Of a DNA stretch of 14,541 bases, positions 1 through 5,965 are shown one piece after another. The position numbers were made by a program, and so were the translations under genes. The stretch's first letter is position 1, and each line of letters begins with the position of its first letter. Origin of the DNA: Syntrophales bacterium (GTDB taxonomy: Bacteria > Desulfobacterota > Syntrophia > Syntrophales > UBA2210); NCBI GenBank assembly GCA_023230565.1, contig JALNXD010000062.1:1-14541 (forward strand), given 5' to 3'. A model generated the notes under the pieces. It made no database searches, was not told the origin of the DNA, and was given only the letters and a program-made list of their open reading frames with translations.

Positions 1-245
1 AACTGGTCGAAAGATTGTGCCCCCCCGATACCCGCTTGCACGGTAATAACATCATATGGAACAATAGTGCTGTATGAGCGATACAGGCTCGTCGCAGCTA
101 AACTGTAGACCACCGATATGACACCTGCGCATAGGACAATAAAAAATATCATCCACTTATGCCTAAGCAGGGCAATAAATAGATCAAGTATGGAAATTTC
201 GTTTTCTTCCGTGCAGGCTGTATCGTGTGCACTCTTTTCTTTCAT
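1..245 (-). CDS. Wzz-type polysaccharide chain-length determinant, 5' part only
   Basis: This is the first 81 codons of a gene that runs off the left end of the window. The visible protein has a short polar N terminus, then the segment EISILDLFIALLRHKW (about residues 16-31) followed by a hydrophobic membrane helix (about 31-50). This is the usual start of Wzz/GumC-type inner-membrane proteins, which set the length of O-antigen or exopolysaccharide chains. The periplasmic part begins after residue 51 and is cut. The start at 245 is the first ATG of this frame; two ATGs just upstream are in another frame. The ribosome binding site is weak (AAGG about 12 nt upstream). Two GGG codons in a row, running into GCA, make a run of seven G at residues 74-76. 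An EPS-type MarR gene upstream supports a polysaccharide locus continuing to the left. Whether it is a Wzz or a fused Wzz-kinase cannot be told from this fragment. Confidence 0.82.
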   Translation of the reverse strand, partial: MKEKSAHDTACTEENEISILDLFIALLRHKWMIFFIVLCAGVISVVYSLAATSLYRSYSTIVPYDVITVQAGIGGAQSFDQ

Positions 246-286
246 GGGCCATCATACCTTAACAGCAAAATTAAAAGATTTCCGCT

Positions 287-316
287 AATAAATGCAAAAT
301 AAAACACTCAGCTCAA
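287..316 (-). promoter_or_regulatory. Weak candidate sigma70 promoter for the Wzz gene
   Basis: On the minus strand TTGAGC (311-316) lies 18 nt upstream of TTTATT (287-292). Each box matches four of six consensus bases. The implied start site would give a leader of about 35 nt before the ATG at 245. The region is AT-rich, so a chance match is quite possible. Confidence 0.25.
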
Positions 317-378
317 AATAGAGGCTGATTATCTTTTCTTTTATAGTCGATCAGTTATCGCTATTACCCTTCCTTTAG

Positions 379-400
379 AGCTCCGCTCCATGAGTTACAT
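379..400 (-). repeat. 22-bp direct repeat, Wzz-proximal copy
   Basis: This matches the copy at 736-757 at 19 of 22 positions and has the same orientation. Read on the minus strand it has GTAAC near the start and AGCGGAGCT at the end. In this copy the end reads GAGCGGAGCTC, which can fold into a 4-bp stem with a GGA loop. It lies 134 bp upstream of the Wzz start codon. Confidence 0.55.
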
Positions 401-735
401 TTTGATTTTATTCTTTGAAATGCCAACTTATTCTTGCAAGAATTTAAACAGTCCTCCGCCACCTCCTGGTAGAAAAGACTGATTCGTTTAATCGGCAATC
501 TGAGATTGAATACTATCTGCATCACAAGGGCGGATAAAGAATACTGAGTTTTTCCTGCAGGAAATGAGATAAAAATTTGCGCCCTCCCGCATAAAGATAC
601 TCAAGTCGCTGAAAACACTCTTCCTTAATGTTTTAGATTAATGCAGACAACCCCTTTCAACCCTGTTCCCTGAAGTGGCGGCTAAATAATATACTTAAAA
701 GAAAGAATCAAGAGTAAATTTCCGCCTCTGTATAC

Positions 736-757
736 AGCTCCGCTTCCTGGGTTACAT
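736..757 (-). repeat. 22-bp direct repeat, MarR-proximal copy
   Basis: Second copy of the imperfect repeat at 379-400; the three differences fall in the middle of the element. On the minus strand the conserved AGCGGAGCT is followed by the palindrome CTGTATACAG and then AGGCGGAAA. It begins about 59 bp after the stop codon of the MarR-type gene. The AGC-GGA-GCT mini-hairpin is kept as a 3-bp stem. Confidence 0.55.
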
Positions 758-816
758 ATCTGAAGTCGAACCCATAGCAAATGTATTAAATGTCTCTTTT
801 TATGAAATTTAAATTT

Positions 817-1212
817 TTAAACTGATTCTTTTGTTTCTATCGAGCCGCCGTGCTCTTCGTTAATACTTGTACGGATTTTAGAAATTTCTTTTTTAAGGCG
901 CTTGATTTCTTCTTCCAAAAATTCGTACTCACGTTTTTTTCTTTTCAAAAACCAGTAGGTGATTCTGAGTTTTTCCTCGATTCCTCGAGGGGTTAGCATA
1001 TACAAATAGGCGTTTTTATTATCCGATTTTTTAAAATTATTGACTTTGACATACCCTTTACGTATCAGTGATTTTAACAGGTAATTTACTTTCCCAAGAC
1101 TTACCCCCAGGCGTAATGAGAGTTCTCGTTGCGTCATATTCGGTTCTCCCTTAATCTCCTGCAAGAGCTTGAGAACCTCTTCGCTTTCAAAATTAAACGA
1201 ATTTTCGTGCAT
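817..1212 (-). CDS. MarR-family EPS-associated transcriptional regulator
   Basis: A 131-residue winged-helix DNA-binding protein. The helix-turn-helix lies at about residues 13-55 and includes MTQRELSLRLGVSLGKVNYL (26-45), with a basic wing (KGYVKVNNFKKSDNK, about 52-66) and LTPRGIEEK (73-81). A strongly charged helix with coiled-coil character follows (about 88-117) and probably dimerises it. The size and pattern fit the small MarR-type family found beside exopolysaccharide gene clusters, and the next gene in the same direction is a Wzz homologue. The start at 1212 follows GAGG with a 6-nt gap. A perfect 17-bp dyad lies at the predicted transcription start, so autoregulation is likely. The effector and targets cannot be read from the sequence. 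Confidence 0.8.
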   Translation of the reverse strand: MHENSFNFESEEVLKLLQEIKGEPNMTQRELSLRLGVSLGKVNYLLKSLIRKGYVKVNNFKKSDNKNAYLYMLTPRGIEEKLRITYWFLKRKKREYEFLEEEIKRLKKEISKIRTSINEEHGGSIETKESV

Positions 1213-1221
1213 TTTATCCTC

Positions 1222-1238
1222 TGTTCATTAAATGAACA
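1222..1238. promoter_or_regulatory. Perfect dyad, candidate operator of the MarR-type regulator
   Basis: TGTTCATTAAATGAACA has two perfect 8-bp arms around one central base. It sits between the predicted -10 box (1246-1251) and the ribosome binding site of the regulator gene, so a bound dimer would block initiation. MarR-family dimers typically bind dyads of this length near their own promoters. Confidence 0.6.
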
Positions 1239-1245
1239 CAGGCGT

Positions 1246-1274
1246 AATCTAGTAAAATGGATATTGTAAGTCAA
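1246..1274 (-). promoter_or_regulatory. Sigma70-type promoter of the MarR-type regulator
   Basis: On the minus strand TTGACT (1269-1274, five of six consensus bases) is followed by a 17-nt spacer and TAGATT (1246-1251, four of six). Transcription would start near 1238-1240, at the edge of the dyad. It lies directly downstream of hemL, so the regulator has its own promoter. Confidence 0.6.
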
Positions 1275-1299
1275 GATTAAAGTCTTCTTTCAAAGGGGG

Positions 1300-2583
1300 C
1301 TAAAGGTTTTTTAATGCAATGGAAACTGCATCAATTGTCCGCTCGATATCATCATCGCTGTGAGCAGCTGAAAGAAAACTCGACTCGAACTGCGAAGGGG
1401 CACTATAGATTCCCTCCGAAAGAATGCCCCTGAAGAATTTGGAAAATAACCCGGTATCCGCCTTTTGCGCCGATCTAAAGTCTTTTACCTCCGCGGAAGT
1501 AAAGAAAATCGTAAATAAAGAACCGGCTCTGTTTATCTTGAAGGGAAGGCCTTTCTTCTCCAAGAGAGATTTCAGTTCATTGCACAGATGATTTGTTTTT
1601 ACATCCAGAGAGTGATAGAGGTTGCTCCAGGATCTAAGAATTTTCAGAGTCGCAACACCAGCGGCCATTGCCAGGGGATTGCCCGAAAGCGTCCCCGCCT
1701 GATACACCGGCCCGGTCGGCGCCAACATCTCCATGATTTGGCGTTTTCCGCCAAAGACCCCCACAGGCAAACCTCCTCCTATAATCTTGCCGAGACATGT
1801 AAGATCAGGTTCGATACCGGCAATAGTTTGCATCCCTCCGTATGCAAGTCTGAAACCGGTAATAACTTCGTCGAAAATGAGTATGATACCTTTTTCTCTT
1901 GTAATTTCCCTTATCGTATCCAGAAAATGCGGAACCGGCAGCACAATGCCCATATTTCCCGCAACGGGTTCGACTATTAGACAGGCAATTTCGCTTCCGT
2001 AATCATTCACGACTTTTTTCAATGCTTCAACATCGTTATAAGGGACGGTAATTGTCAACTCAGCCAAAACTTTGGGAACACCGGGACTTCCCGGAATTCC
2101 CAATGTCGCTATACCCGAACCGGATCTGACCAGCAGCGGATCTGCATGACCGTGATAACAACCCTCGAATTTAATGATGCGTTCGCGACCGGTGTAGGCC
2201 CGAGCAAGTCTGATTGCACTCATCGTTGCTTCAGTTCCTGAATTGACCATTCGAACCATATCGATAGATGGAAACGCATTGACAATCATTTCCGCCATGA
2301 TTATTTCACGTTCAGTGGTTGCTCCGTAACTTGTCCCGCGGCATGCTGCCTCATAGATTGCCTCCGTTACAGCGGGATATGCATGTCCCAGAATCATAGG
2401 TCCCCAGGATGCAACGTAATCGATATACTCCCTTCCTTCGGCATCGTAAATTTTGGACCCCGAGGCTCTGTCGATAAAAAGGGGCGCTCGCCCGACCGAA
2501 CCGAATGCCCGTACCGGACTGTTAACACCCCCCGGAATCACTTTACAGGAACGATTCATAAGCTCTCTAGAAGTATTGCCCAT
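1300..2583 (-). CDS. hemL: Glutamate-1-semialdehyde 2,1-aminomutase
   Basis: A PLP-dependent enzyme of 427 residues that converts glutamate-1-semialdehyde to 5-aminolevulinate, the first committed tetrapyrrole precursor in the C5 pathway. The family start VIPGGVNSPVRAF (15-27), the PLP-binding NSGTEATMSAIRLAR (114-128), GCYHGHAD (141-148), the aspartate of FDEVITGFR (D238) and the Schiff-base lysine K266 in GKIIGGGLPVG are all present. The length is normal. The frame is open 16 codons further upstream, but the ATG at 2583 begins the conserved family sequence and has a GGAG 10 nt before it. This start overlaps the end of the upstream ahbB gene by 17 bp, which suggests translational coupling and a shared tetrapyrrole function. 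No clear terminator follows. Confidence 0.96.
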   Translation of the reverse strand: MGNTSRELMNRSCKVIPGGVNSPVRAFGSVGRAPLFIDRASGSKIYDAEGREYIDYVASWGPMILGHAYPAVTEAIYEAACRGTSYGATTEREIIMAEMIVNAFPSIDMVRMVNSGTEATMSAIRLARAYTGRERIIKFEGCYHGHADPLLVRSGSGIATLGIPGSPGVPKVLAELTITVPYNDVEALKKVVNDYGSEIACLIVEPVAGNMGIVLPVPHFLDTIREITREKGIILIFDEVITGFRLAYGGMQTIAGIEPDLTCLGKIIGGGLPVGVFGGKRQIMEMLAPTGPVYQAGTLSGNPLAMAAGVATLKILRSWSNLYHSLDVKTNHLCNELKSLLEKKGLPFKINRAGSLFTIFFTSAEVKDFRSAQKADTGLFSKFFRGILSEGIYSAPSQFESSFLSAAHSDDDIERTIDAVSIALKNL

Positions 2584-3043
2584 CACTGAAGTACTCCATA
2601 CTTTTTTTCTTGAACTCTTGCTCGCTGGCAAGAATCCTGAATTCGAAAATATCTAATTTCTTTGAAACTGTCTCTATAAATTGCTTCAGGCTCTTCTTTG
2701 TGCAGTGTATCATAGAAAAAATGTTGAATTTTTGTTCAAACGGAGGGTTTCTCTGATAGCAGTGCGTTACCTCACCATATGCAGAAAGGATGGTTCCCAC
2801 TCGTTCACATTGTTCGGGCGGAACAGCCCAAATAACCAAAGCATTTTCGACAACCCCTGCATGGCGGTGCCTGAGCACAGCGCAAAATCTGCGGATTTTA
2901 CCTTCAACTCTCAGTTTCTTTATTATTAATAAAATAGCCGCTTCATCTGTCTCGCATATGTCTGCCAATTTCCTGAAAGGGTATTTTTCGGCTCCGATAT
3001 CACCCTCTATTGCTTTGGCCACTTTAATCTCGAGATCGGTCAC
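2567..3043 (-). CDS. ahbB: AhbB-type siroheme decarboxylase subunit (Lrp/AsnC-like fold)
   Basis: A 158-residue protein with an Lrp/AsnC-like N-terminal helix-turn-helix (about 1-50) and a C-terminal RAM-like domain. The segments GKIRRFCAVLRHRHAG (48-63), ENALVIWAVP (66-75) and VTHCYQRNPPFEQKFNIFSMIH (92-113) are characteristic of the AhbA/AhbB/NirDHLG family and not of amino-acid-sensing regulators. AhbA and AhbB together decarboxylate siroheme to didecarboxysiroheme in the alternative heme route of sulfate reducers and methanogens. The GAVLRHR-like and HCYQR motifs favour the AhbB type. The partner AhbA is not in the window. The start is GTG at 3043 with GGGGGAG 8 nt upstream. It is co-oriented and overlapping with hemL, which supports a heme role. 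A plain Lrp-type regulator is the less likely alternative. Confidence 0.8.
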   Translation of the reverse strand: MTDLEIKVAKAIEGDIGAEKYPFRKLADICETDEAAILLIIKKLRVEGKIRRFCAVLRHRHAGVVENALVIWAVPPEQCERVGTILSAYGEVTHCYQRNPPFEQKFNIFSMIHCTKKSLKQFIETVSKKLDIFEFRILASEQEFKKKSMEYFSDGQYF

Positions 3044-3259
3044 TCACTGGCTCCCCCTTATTTAATTGATATTGCCGTATCCAATTAGTTACATTTTTTT
3101 ATAAAGAGGTCAAAATAAATCTTGCAATTCTCTTTGTTCCTAGGTACACAAGGTACGCGGCCGTGATGATCCGGAGCTTCAGTAACAATACAAGGGAACC
3201 TGGAGTGAATGGCATCGGCGGAATAACCGTAATACATCGTCCCTTCAAAGGAGAATATT

Positions 3260-3637
3260 ATGAGAAAAGGGTTAAAGGGTATTATTTTCTGTCTGGCAAT
3301 TTTGGGTCTGGTAATGATTTCAACTTCATTTGCACTGGCACAAGAGGAAGCCGCTACAACGGGAGGAAGTGCCTTTCCAACAGCCATTGTGCTCGGTTGC
3401 AGCTTGCTTGCTGCCGGAGTGGCAATAGGATTTGGTGCAATAGGAACGGGAACAGGTATGGGACAGGCAACAAGCGGCGCAGTCAGCGCTGTGGGAAGAA
3501 ACCCCGATGCCCAAGGCAAAGTGCTTTTGACTATGATGGTCGGTATGGCCATGACCGAGTCAATTGCCATCTATGCATTGGTTATATCACTGGCTGTACT
3601 TTATGCAAACCCGTTTGTAAAAATCATAGCTGGATAA
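3260..3637 (+). CDS. atpE: F-type ATP synthase F0 subunit c, with signal peptide
   Basis: A 125-residue c-ring subunit of F-type ATP synthase. The mature part has two membrane helices (about 40-64 and 88-116) joined by the polar loop GRNPDAQG (79-86). The ion-carrying glutamate is E100 in AMTESIAIY. The first 27 residues look like a cleavable signal peptide: a basic start, a hydrophobic core and ALA before QEE. Such extensions are known in c subunits of several deltaproteobacteria. S101 and Y105 match Na+-ring positions, but M67 stands where Na+-binding rings have glutamine, so proton use is my guess. AAAGGAG lies 6-7 nt before the ATG. No other ATP synthase gene is adjacent; the gene appears to be transcribed alone and ends at a strong terminator. 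Confidence 0.93.
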   Translation: MRKGLKGIIFCLAILGLVMISTSFALAQEEAATTGGSAFPTAIVLGCSLLAAGVAIGFGAIGTGTGMGQATSGAVSAVGRNPDAQGKVLLTMMVGMAMTESIAIYALVISLAVLYANPFVKIIAG

Positions 3638-3652
3638 ATTACATAGCGTCTT

Positions 3653-3687
3653 AAAAAAAAGGAAAGCTGATGAGCTTTCCTTTTTTT
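3653..3687. terminator. Bidirectional rho-independent terminator between atpE and the rescue-factor gene
   Basis: The stem GGAAAGCT (3661-3668) pairs perfectly with AGCTTTCC (3673-3680) around a GATG loop. It is preceded by eight A and followed by seven T, so it has a U-tract in both directions. It sits between two converging genes, atpE (+) and the GGQ-protein gene (-), and should end both transcripts. Confidence 0.9.
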
Positions 3688-3703
3688 ATATGGTTTCTGG
3701 AAA

Positions 3704-4126
3704 TTATTCTTCAGGAGGAGTTGTTATTTTTTCCCTTAATCCCTTTTTTTCAGACTGTCTATGTTTCAGTTGAAGAATCTTTTCTTTAGCTCTCTTGGAG
3801 CGCCGTCTTTTCTGCCTGCGCAGTTTTTCAATCCGTTTTTTCTCCTGTGACTTTATTCCTTTTTGAATACGCTCGATTCTTTCAGCCAGGAGTCTCCTTG
3901 CAAGAAACCGGTTTAGCGACTGCGAACGCTCGCGCTGGCATTTTACTGAGATGCCCGTCGGAAGATGAATAAGCTGAACACAGGATGACGTTTTGTTTAC
4001 TTTCTGCCCCCCCGCTCCGGAAGCTCTTATAAAAATTTCACGAATATCTTCTTCCCTTATTCCCAACTGAGACATTTTCTCGAGTAGCGCTTTTTCTTTT
4101 TCTGGAGAGACAGTAAAAATACCCAT
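3704..4126 (-). CDS. Release-factor-like GGQ protein, probable ribosome rescue peptidyl-tRNA hydrolase
   Basis: A 140-residue protein consisting of the catalytic RF-1 domain without the codon-recognition domains of RF1/RF2. The segment IRASGAGGQKVNKTSS (33-48) carries the catalytic GGQ at 39-41, which enters the peptidyl-transferase centre to hydrolyse peptidyl-tRNA. VQLIHLPTGISVKCQRERSQ (50-69) is also typical of the family. The tail from residue 83 on is very rich in lysine and arginine, as in ArfB, where a basic tail probes the empty mRNA channel of stalled ribosomes. The role in rescuing non-stop ribosomes is therefore inferred from domain layout. Whether it groups with ArfB or with the C12orf65-like branch is not decided here. 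The start at 4126 follows AAGGTG. Confidence 0.85.
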   Translation of the reverse strand: MGIFTVSPEKEKALLEKMSQLGIREEDIREIFIRASGAGGQKVNKTSSCVQLIHLPTGISVKCQRERSQSLNRFLARRLLAERIERIQKGIKSQEKKRIEKLRRQKRRRSKRAKEKILQLKHRQSEKKGLREKITTPPEE

Positions 4127-4174
4127 TGACGGACACCTTGGATTGTTTTAGTCAATAACCTACACGTGATGGCG

Positions 4175-4194
4175 TGTTTGGACCATCCCAAACA
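4175..4194. other. Short perfect hairpin in the divergent intergenic region
   Basis: TGTTTGG (4175-4181) and CCAAACA (4188-4194) form a 7-bp stem with a 6-nt loop. A second palindrome, GCTTTTAAAAGC, lies at 4199-4210. They lie in the 227-bp gap between the divergent rescue-factor and RNase Z-like genes. No U-tract follows, so it is not a normal terminator; it may be a leader structure or an operator. I found no convincing promoter in this gap. Confidence 0.25.
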
Positions 4195-4353
4195 GAAAGC
4201 TTTTAAAAGCCCTTTGGAGCGATATCGTCATTCCGGAACACGATTCGGCGGTATAAGCATAGTTCAGATATTTCCGGATTCCGGCAGCACTTCGCATAAC
4301 GGAATGGCGAAAAGAGAACCTTTTACAATTACCTTAACTCTTAAGGCAGCCCC

Positions 4354-5346
4354 ATGTTTCATGCCCATCTTATCAATGATCCTGCTTCCGATCCAGGTGT
4401 TTATCTGAAATTGAAGCATCGAAGAGAAGCTCTTCTTTTCGATATGGGCGAACTCCATGGTCTTGCACCGCGGCAAATTCTTAAAATCAGTAACGTTTTT
4501 ATCTCTCATACACATGTCGATCATTTCATAGGGTTCGACCATTTGCTGCGAATTTGTCTGGGAAGAGATCTCCACATCAATCTCTTTGGACCTCCCGGTT
4601 TTATTAAAAATATCGAGGGCAAATTTGCTTCATATAGCTGGAATCTCGTTGAAAATTATACAAATGATTTCTCGCTATCCGTAACGGAAATCGGAGAACA
4701 CACACAAATTTCATTTGATTACAGCTGCCGTAAAGGGTTTAAAGCTGAAAACAATGGGATAATGGCAAGGGCTGCTAATGATAATATTTTAGAACGGCGG
4801 GATTTTAACGTTAAAACCGCCTGCCTTGATCACAAGATACCGAGTCTTGCGTATCGTGTAGAAGAAAAGGAACACATCAATATAATGAAAAATAATCTTC
4901 TGGAAGCGGGGCTTTCACCTGGCCCATGGCTGGAAAAGTTAAAAGAAGGAATTAGAAATAACAAGCCAAATGATATGCCTATTGTTGCTACTACAGTCGA
5001 AGGGGGAAACACAGCGATCTCCCTGGGGAAATTAAAAGCATCCATTGTAAAAATATCTGCAGGAAAAATTTTTTCCTATGTTGCCGATGCAAGATACAAT
5101 CCCGGTAATATTAAAAAAATTCTTTATATTGCGGATAAGGCGGATACTTTGTTTATTGAAGCATCTTTTTTACAGGAAGATTATCGCACGGCGTTTGAAA
5201 AATACCATCTCACCGCACATCAGGCGGGCAGTCTTGCGAGAGAAGCTCAGGTCAAGAATATCGAAATTTTCCATATTTCACCGAAATACAAAGGATGTGA
5301 GTATCTTCTTCATGCAGAAGCACAAGAAGCTTTACGTGGCATGTAA
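4354..5346 (+). CDS. Metallo-beta-lactamase-fold hydrolase, RNase Z-like
   Basis: A 330-residue metallo-beta-lactamase protein. The zinc-binding motif HTHVDH (52-57) follows the strand ISNVFIS. The later metal or catalytic positions of the RNase Z branch are visible: H160 in CLDHK, D245 in VADARYNP, H285 in HLTAHQAG and H307 in FHISPKY, which corresponds to the HFSPRY ending of tRNase Z. RNase Z removes 3' trailers from tRNA precursors. The motif here is HTHVDH and not the classical HLHGDH, and DARYNP replaces DTRP, so it is a divergent member whose substrate is uncertain. The start at 4354 has AAGG 7 nt upstream and is the first ATG after an in-frame stop at 4342. It converges on the NusG-like gene with 32 bp between stop codons. 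Confidence 0.8.
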   Translation: MFHAHLINDPASDPGVYLKLKHRREALLFDMGELHGLAPRQILKISNVFISHTHVDHFIGFDHLLRICLGRDLHINLFGPPGFIKNIEGKFASYSWNLVENYTNDFSLSVTEIGEHTQISFDYSCRKGFKAENNGIMARAANDNILERRDFNVKTACLDHKIPSLAYRVEEKEHINIMKNNLLEAGLSPGPWLEKLKEGIRNNKPNDMPIVATTVEGGNTAISLGKLKASIVKISAGKIFSYVADARYNPGNIKKILYIADKADTLFIEASFLQEDYRTAFEKYHLTAHQAGSLAREAQVKNIEIFHISPKYKGCEYLLHAEAQEALRGM

Positions 5347-5353
5347 CAATATC

Positions 5354-5381
5354 TAGCAGCCGTGACCAAAATGTGCTGCTA
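5354..5381. terminator. Possible weak hairpin terminator between converging genes
   Basis: TAGCAGC (5354-5360) pairs with GCTGCTA (5375-5381) around a 14-nt loop. It fills the gap between the stop codons of the RNase Z-like gene (+) and the NusG-like gene (-). There is no T-tract on either side, so intrinsic termination would be poor. Confidence 0.3.
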
Positions 5382-5882
5382 AACCCTCTCTACCTGGAAT
5401 CCTTCCAGCTTTATTGCAACTGAGCGTTTAAGTAGATCAATAGAGACCACAAAAAGATTTTTTTGCACATCCGTTTGAAGCACTATTCCTTCAATACCTG
5501 TGAATGGACCGCTTATAATCCGCGCTCGATCACCTGCTTTGGGATAAAAACAAGCTTGTATCTCAATTCCTGATGCCGTCAATCGCTGAACCGCATTGAT
5601 CTGACTGTCAGGAACGGGAAACGGCTCGCTGCTGTTAGGTTTACCCAGAATTTTTACCACACCCGGAGTAGTTAAAATATCGAGTTTCTTTTCATTGGTA
5701 AGATCCGGAGATTCAATAAAAAGATACCCGGAAAACATCGGAATCGCGATCCGTTTTTTTCTATCTTTCCTTTTACTCCATACTTCTATTTTGGGAAGAT
5801 AGACCTCAACGGATCTCTGGAGGAGACCATTATGAACCTTATCTTCACAGCGGCTCTTTGTGTATACTGCATACCAGGCCAT
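5379..5882 (-). CDS. NusG paralogue, RfaH/UpxY/LoaP-type transcription antiterminator
   Basis: A 167-residue protein with the two NusG domains. The N-terminal NGN domain (about 1-105) starts with MAWYAVYTKSRCEDKV, binds RNA polymerase and includes the strand FSGYLFIE (50-57). The C-terminal KOW domain (about 116-165) has AGDRARIISGPFTGIEG. The short length and divergence from housekeeping NusG, which normally lies beside rplK and secE, point to a specialised paralogue. Such proteins prevent premature termination in long capsule, LPS or exopolysaccharide operons. The gene follows ribD by 83 bp in the same direction; it has no clear ribosome binding site, and I saw no strong promoter. It is about 4.5 kb upstream of the polysaccharide locus at the left edge, which is its most likely client in this window. 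Confidence 0.85.
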   Translation of the reverse strand: MAWYAVYTKSRCEDKVHNGLLQRSVEVYLPKIEVWSKRKDRKKRIAIPMFSGYLFIESPDLTNEKKLDILTTPGVVKILGKPNSSEPFPVPDSQINAVQRLTASGIEIQACFYPKAGDRARIISGPFTGIEGIVLQTDVQKNLFVVSIDLLKRSVAIKLEGFQVERV

Positions 5883-5965
5883 GCTTGTGTCTGCTTTAGT
5901 TGTCTTCTTGTCGTTATTTAATACTGTTTCGTATGTCGAGATCTTCCCTATAATTACGCAACGAT

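Larger units (their letters stand above)
246..816 (-). other. Gene-free leader of about 570 bp upstream of the Wzz gene
   Basis: I see no convincing gene here on either strand. The stretch lies between the MarR-type regulator and the Wzz gene, both on the minus strand, and I see no clear rho-independent terminator after the regulator, so read-through is possible. It holds two copies of a 22-bp imperfect repeat (379-400 and 736-757). It also holds two perfect palindromes, TTCTTGCAAGAA at 431-442 and TTTCCTGCAGGAAA at 551-564. A GGCGGAGG stretch on the minus strand (453-460) is faintly like the core of the RfaH ops element (GGCGGTAG). A long untranslated leader before a polysaccharide operon is typical where a NusG paralogue or processive antitermination is used. 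Confidence 0.5.

Noticed and set aside
20..26. Run of seven G (minus strand) in the Wzz coding sequence, considered as a phase-variation tract
   Set aside because: Seven bases is short for slipped-strand switching, and the frame is intact on both sides as far as the window allows.
411..430. TTGGCATTTC on the minus strand upstream of the Wzz gene, considered as a sigma54 promoter
   Set aside because: The -24 half is only partial (TGGCA) and no TGC lies at the required -12 spacing.
390..482. A 30-codon plus-strand frame in the EPS leader with five prolines in a row near its end
   Set aside because: No ribosome binding site, it overlaps one copy of the 22-bp repeat, and it opposes the surrounding genes.
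3085..3570. A 161-codon minus-strand frame opposite atpE
   Set aside because: It is the antisense shadow of the atpE codons; its alanine- and proline-rich composition follows from the glycine- and alanine-rich c subunit.
4166..4408. An 80-codon plus-strand frame overlapping the start of the RNase Z-like gene
   Set aside because: It overlaps the conserved N terminus of the RNase Z-like protein in another frame and resembles no family I know; it is most likely chance.
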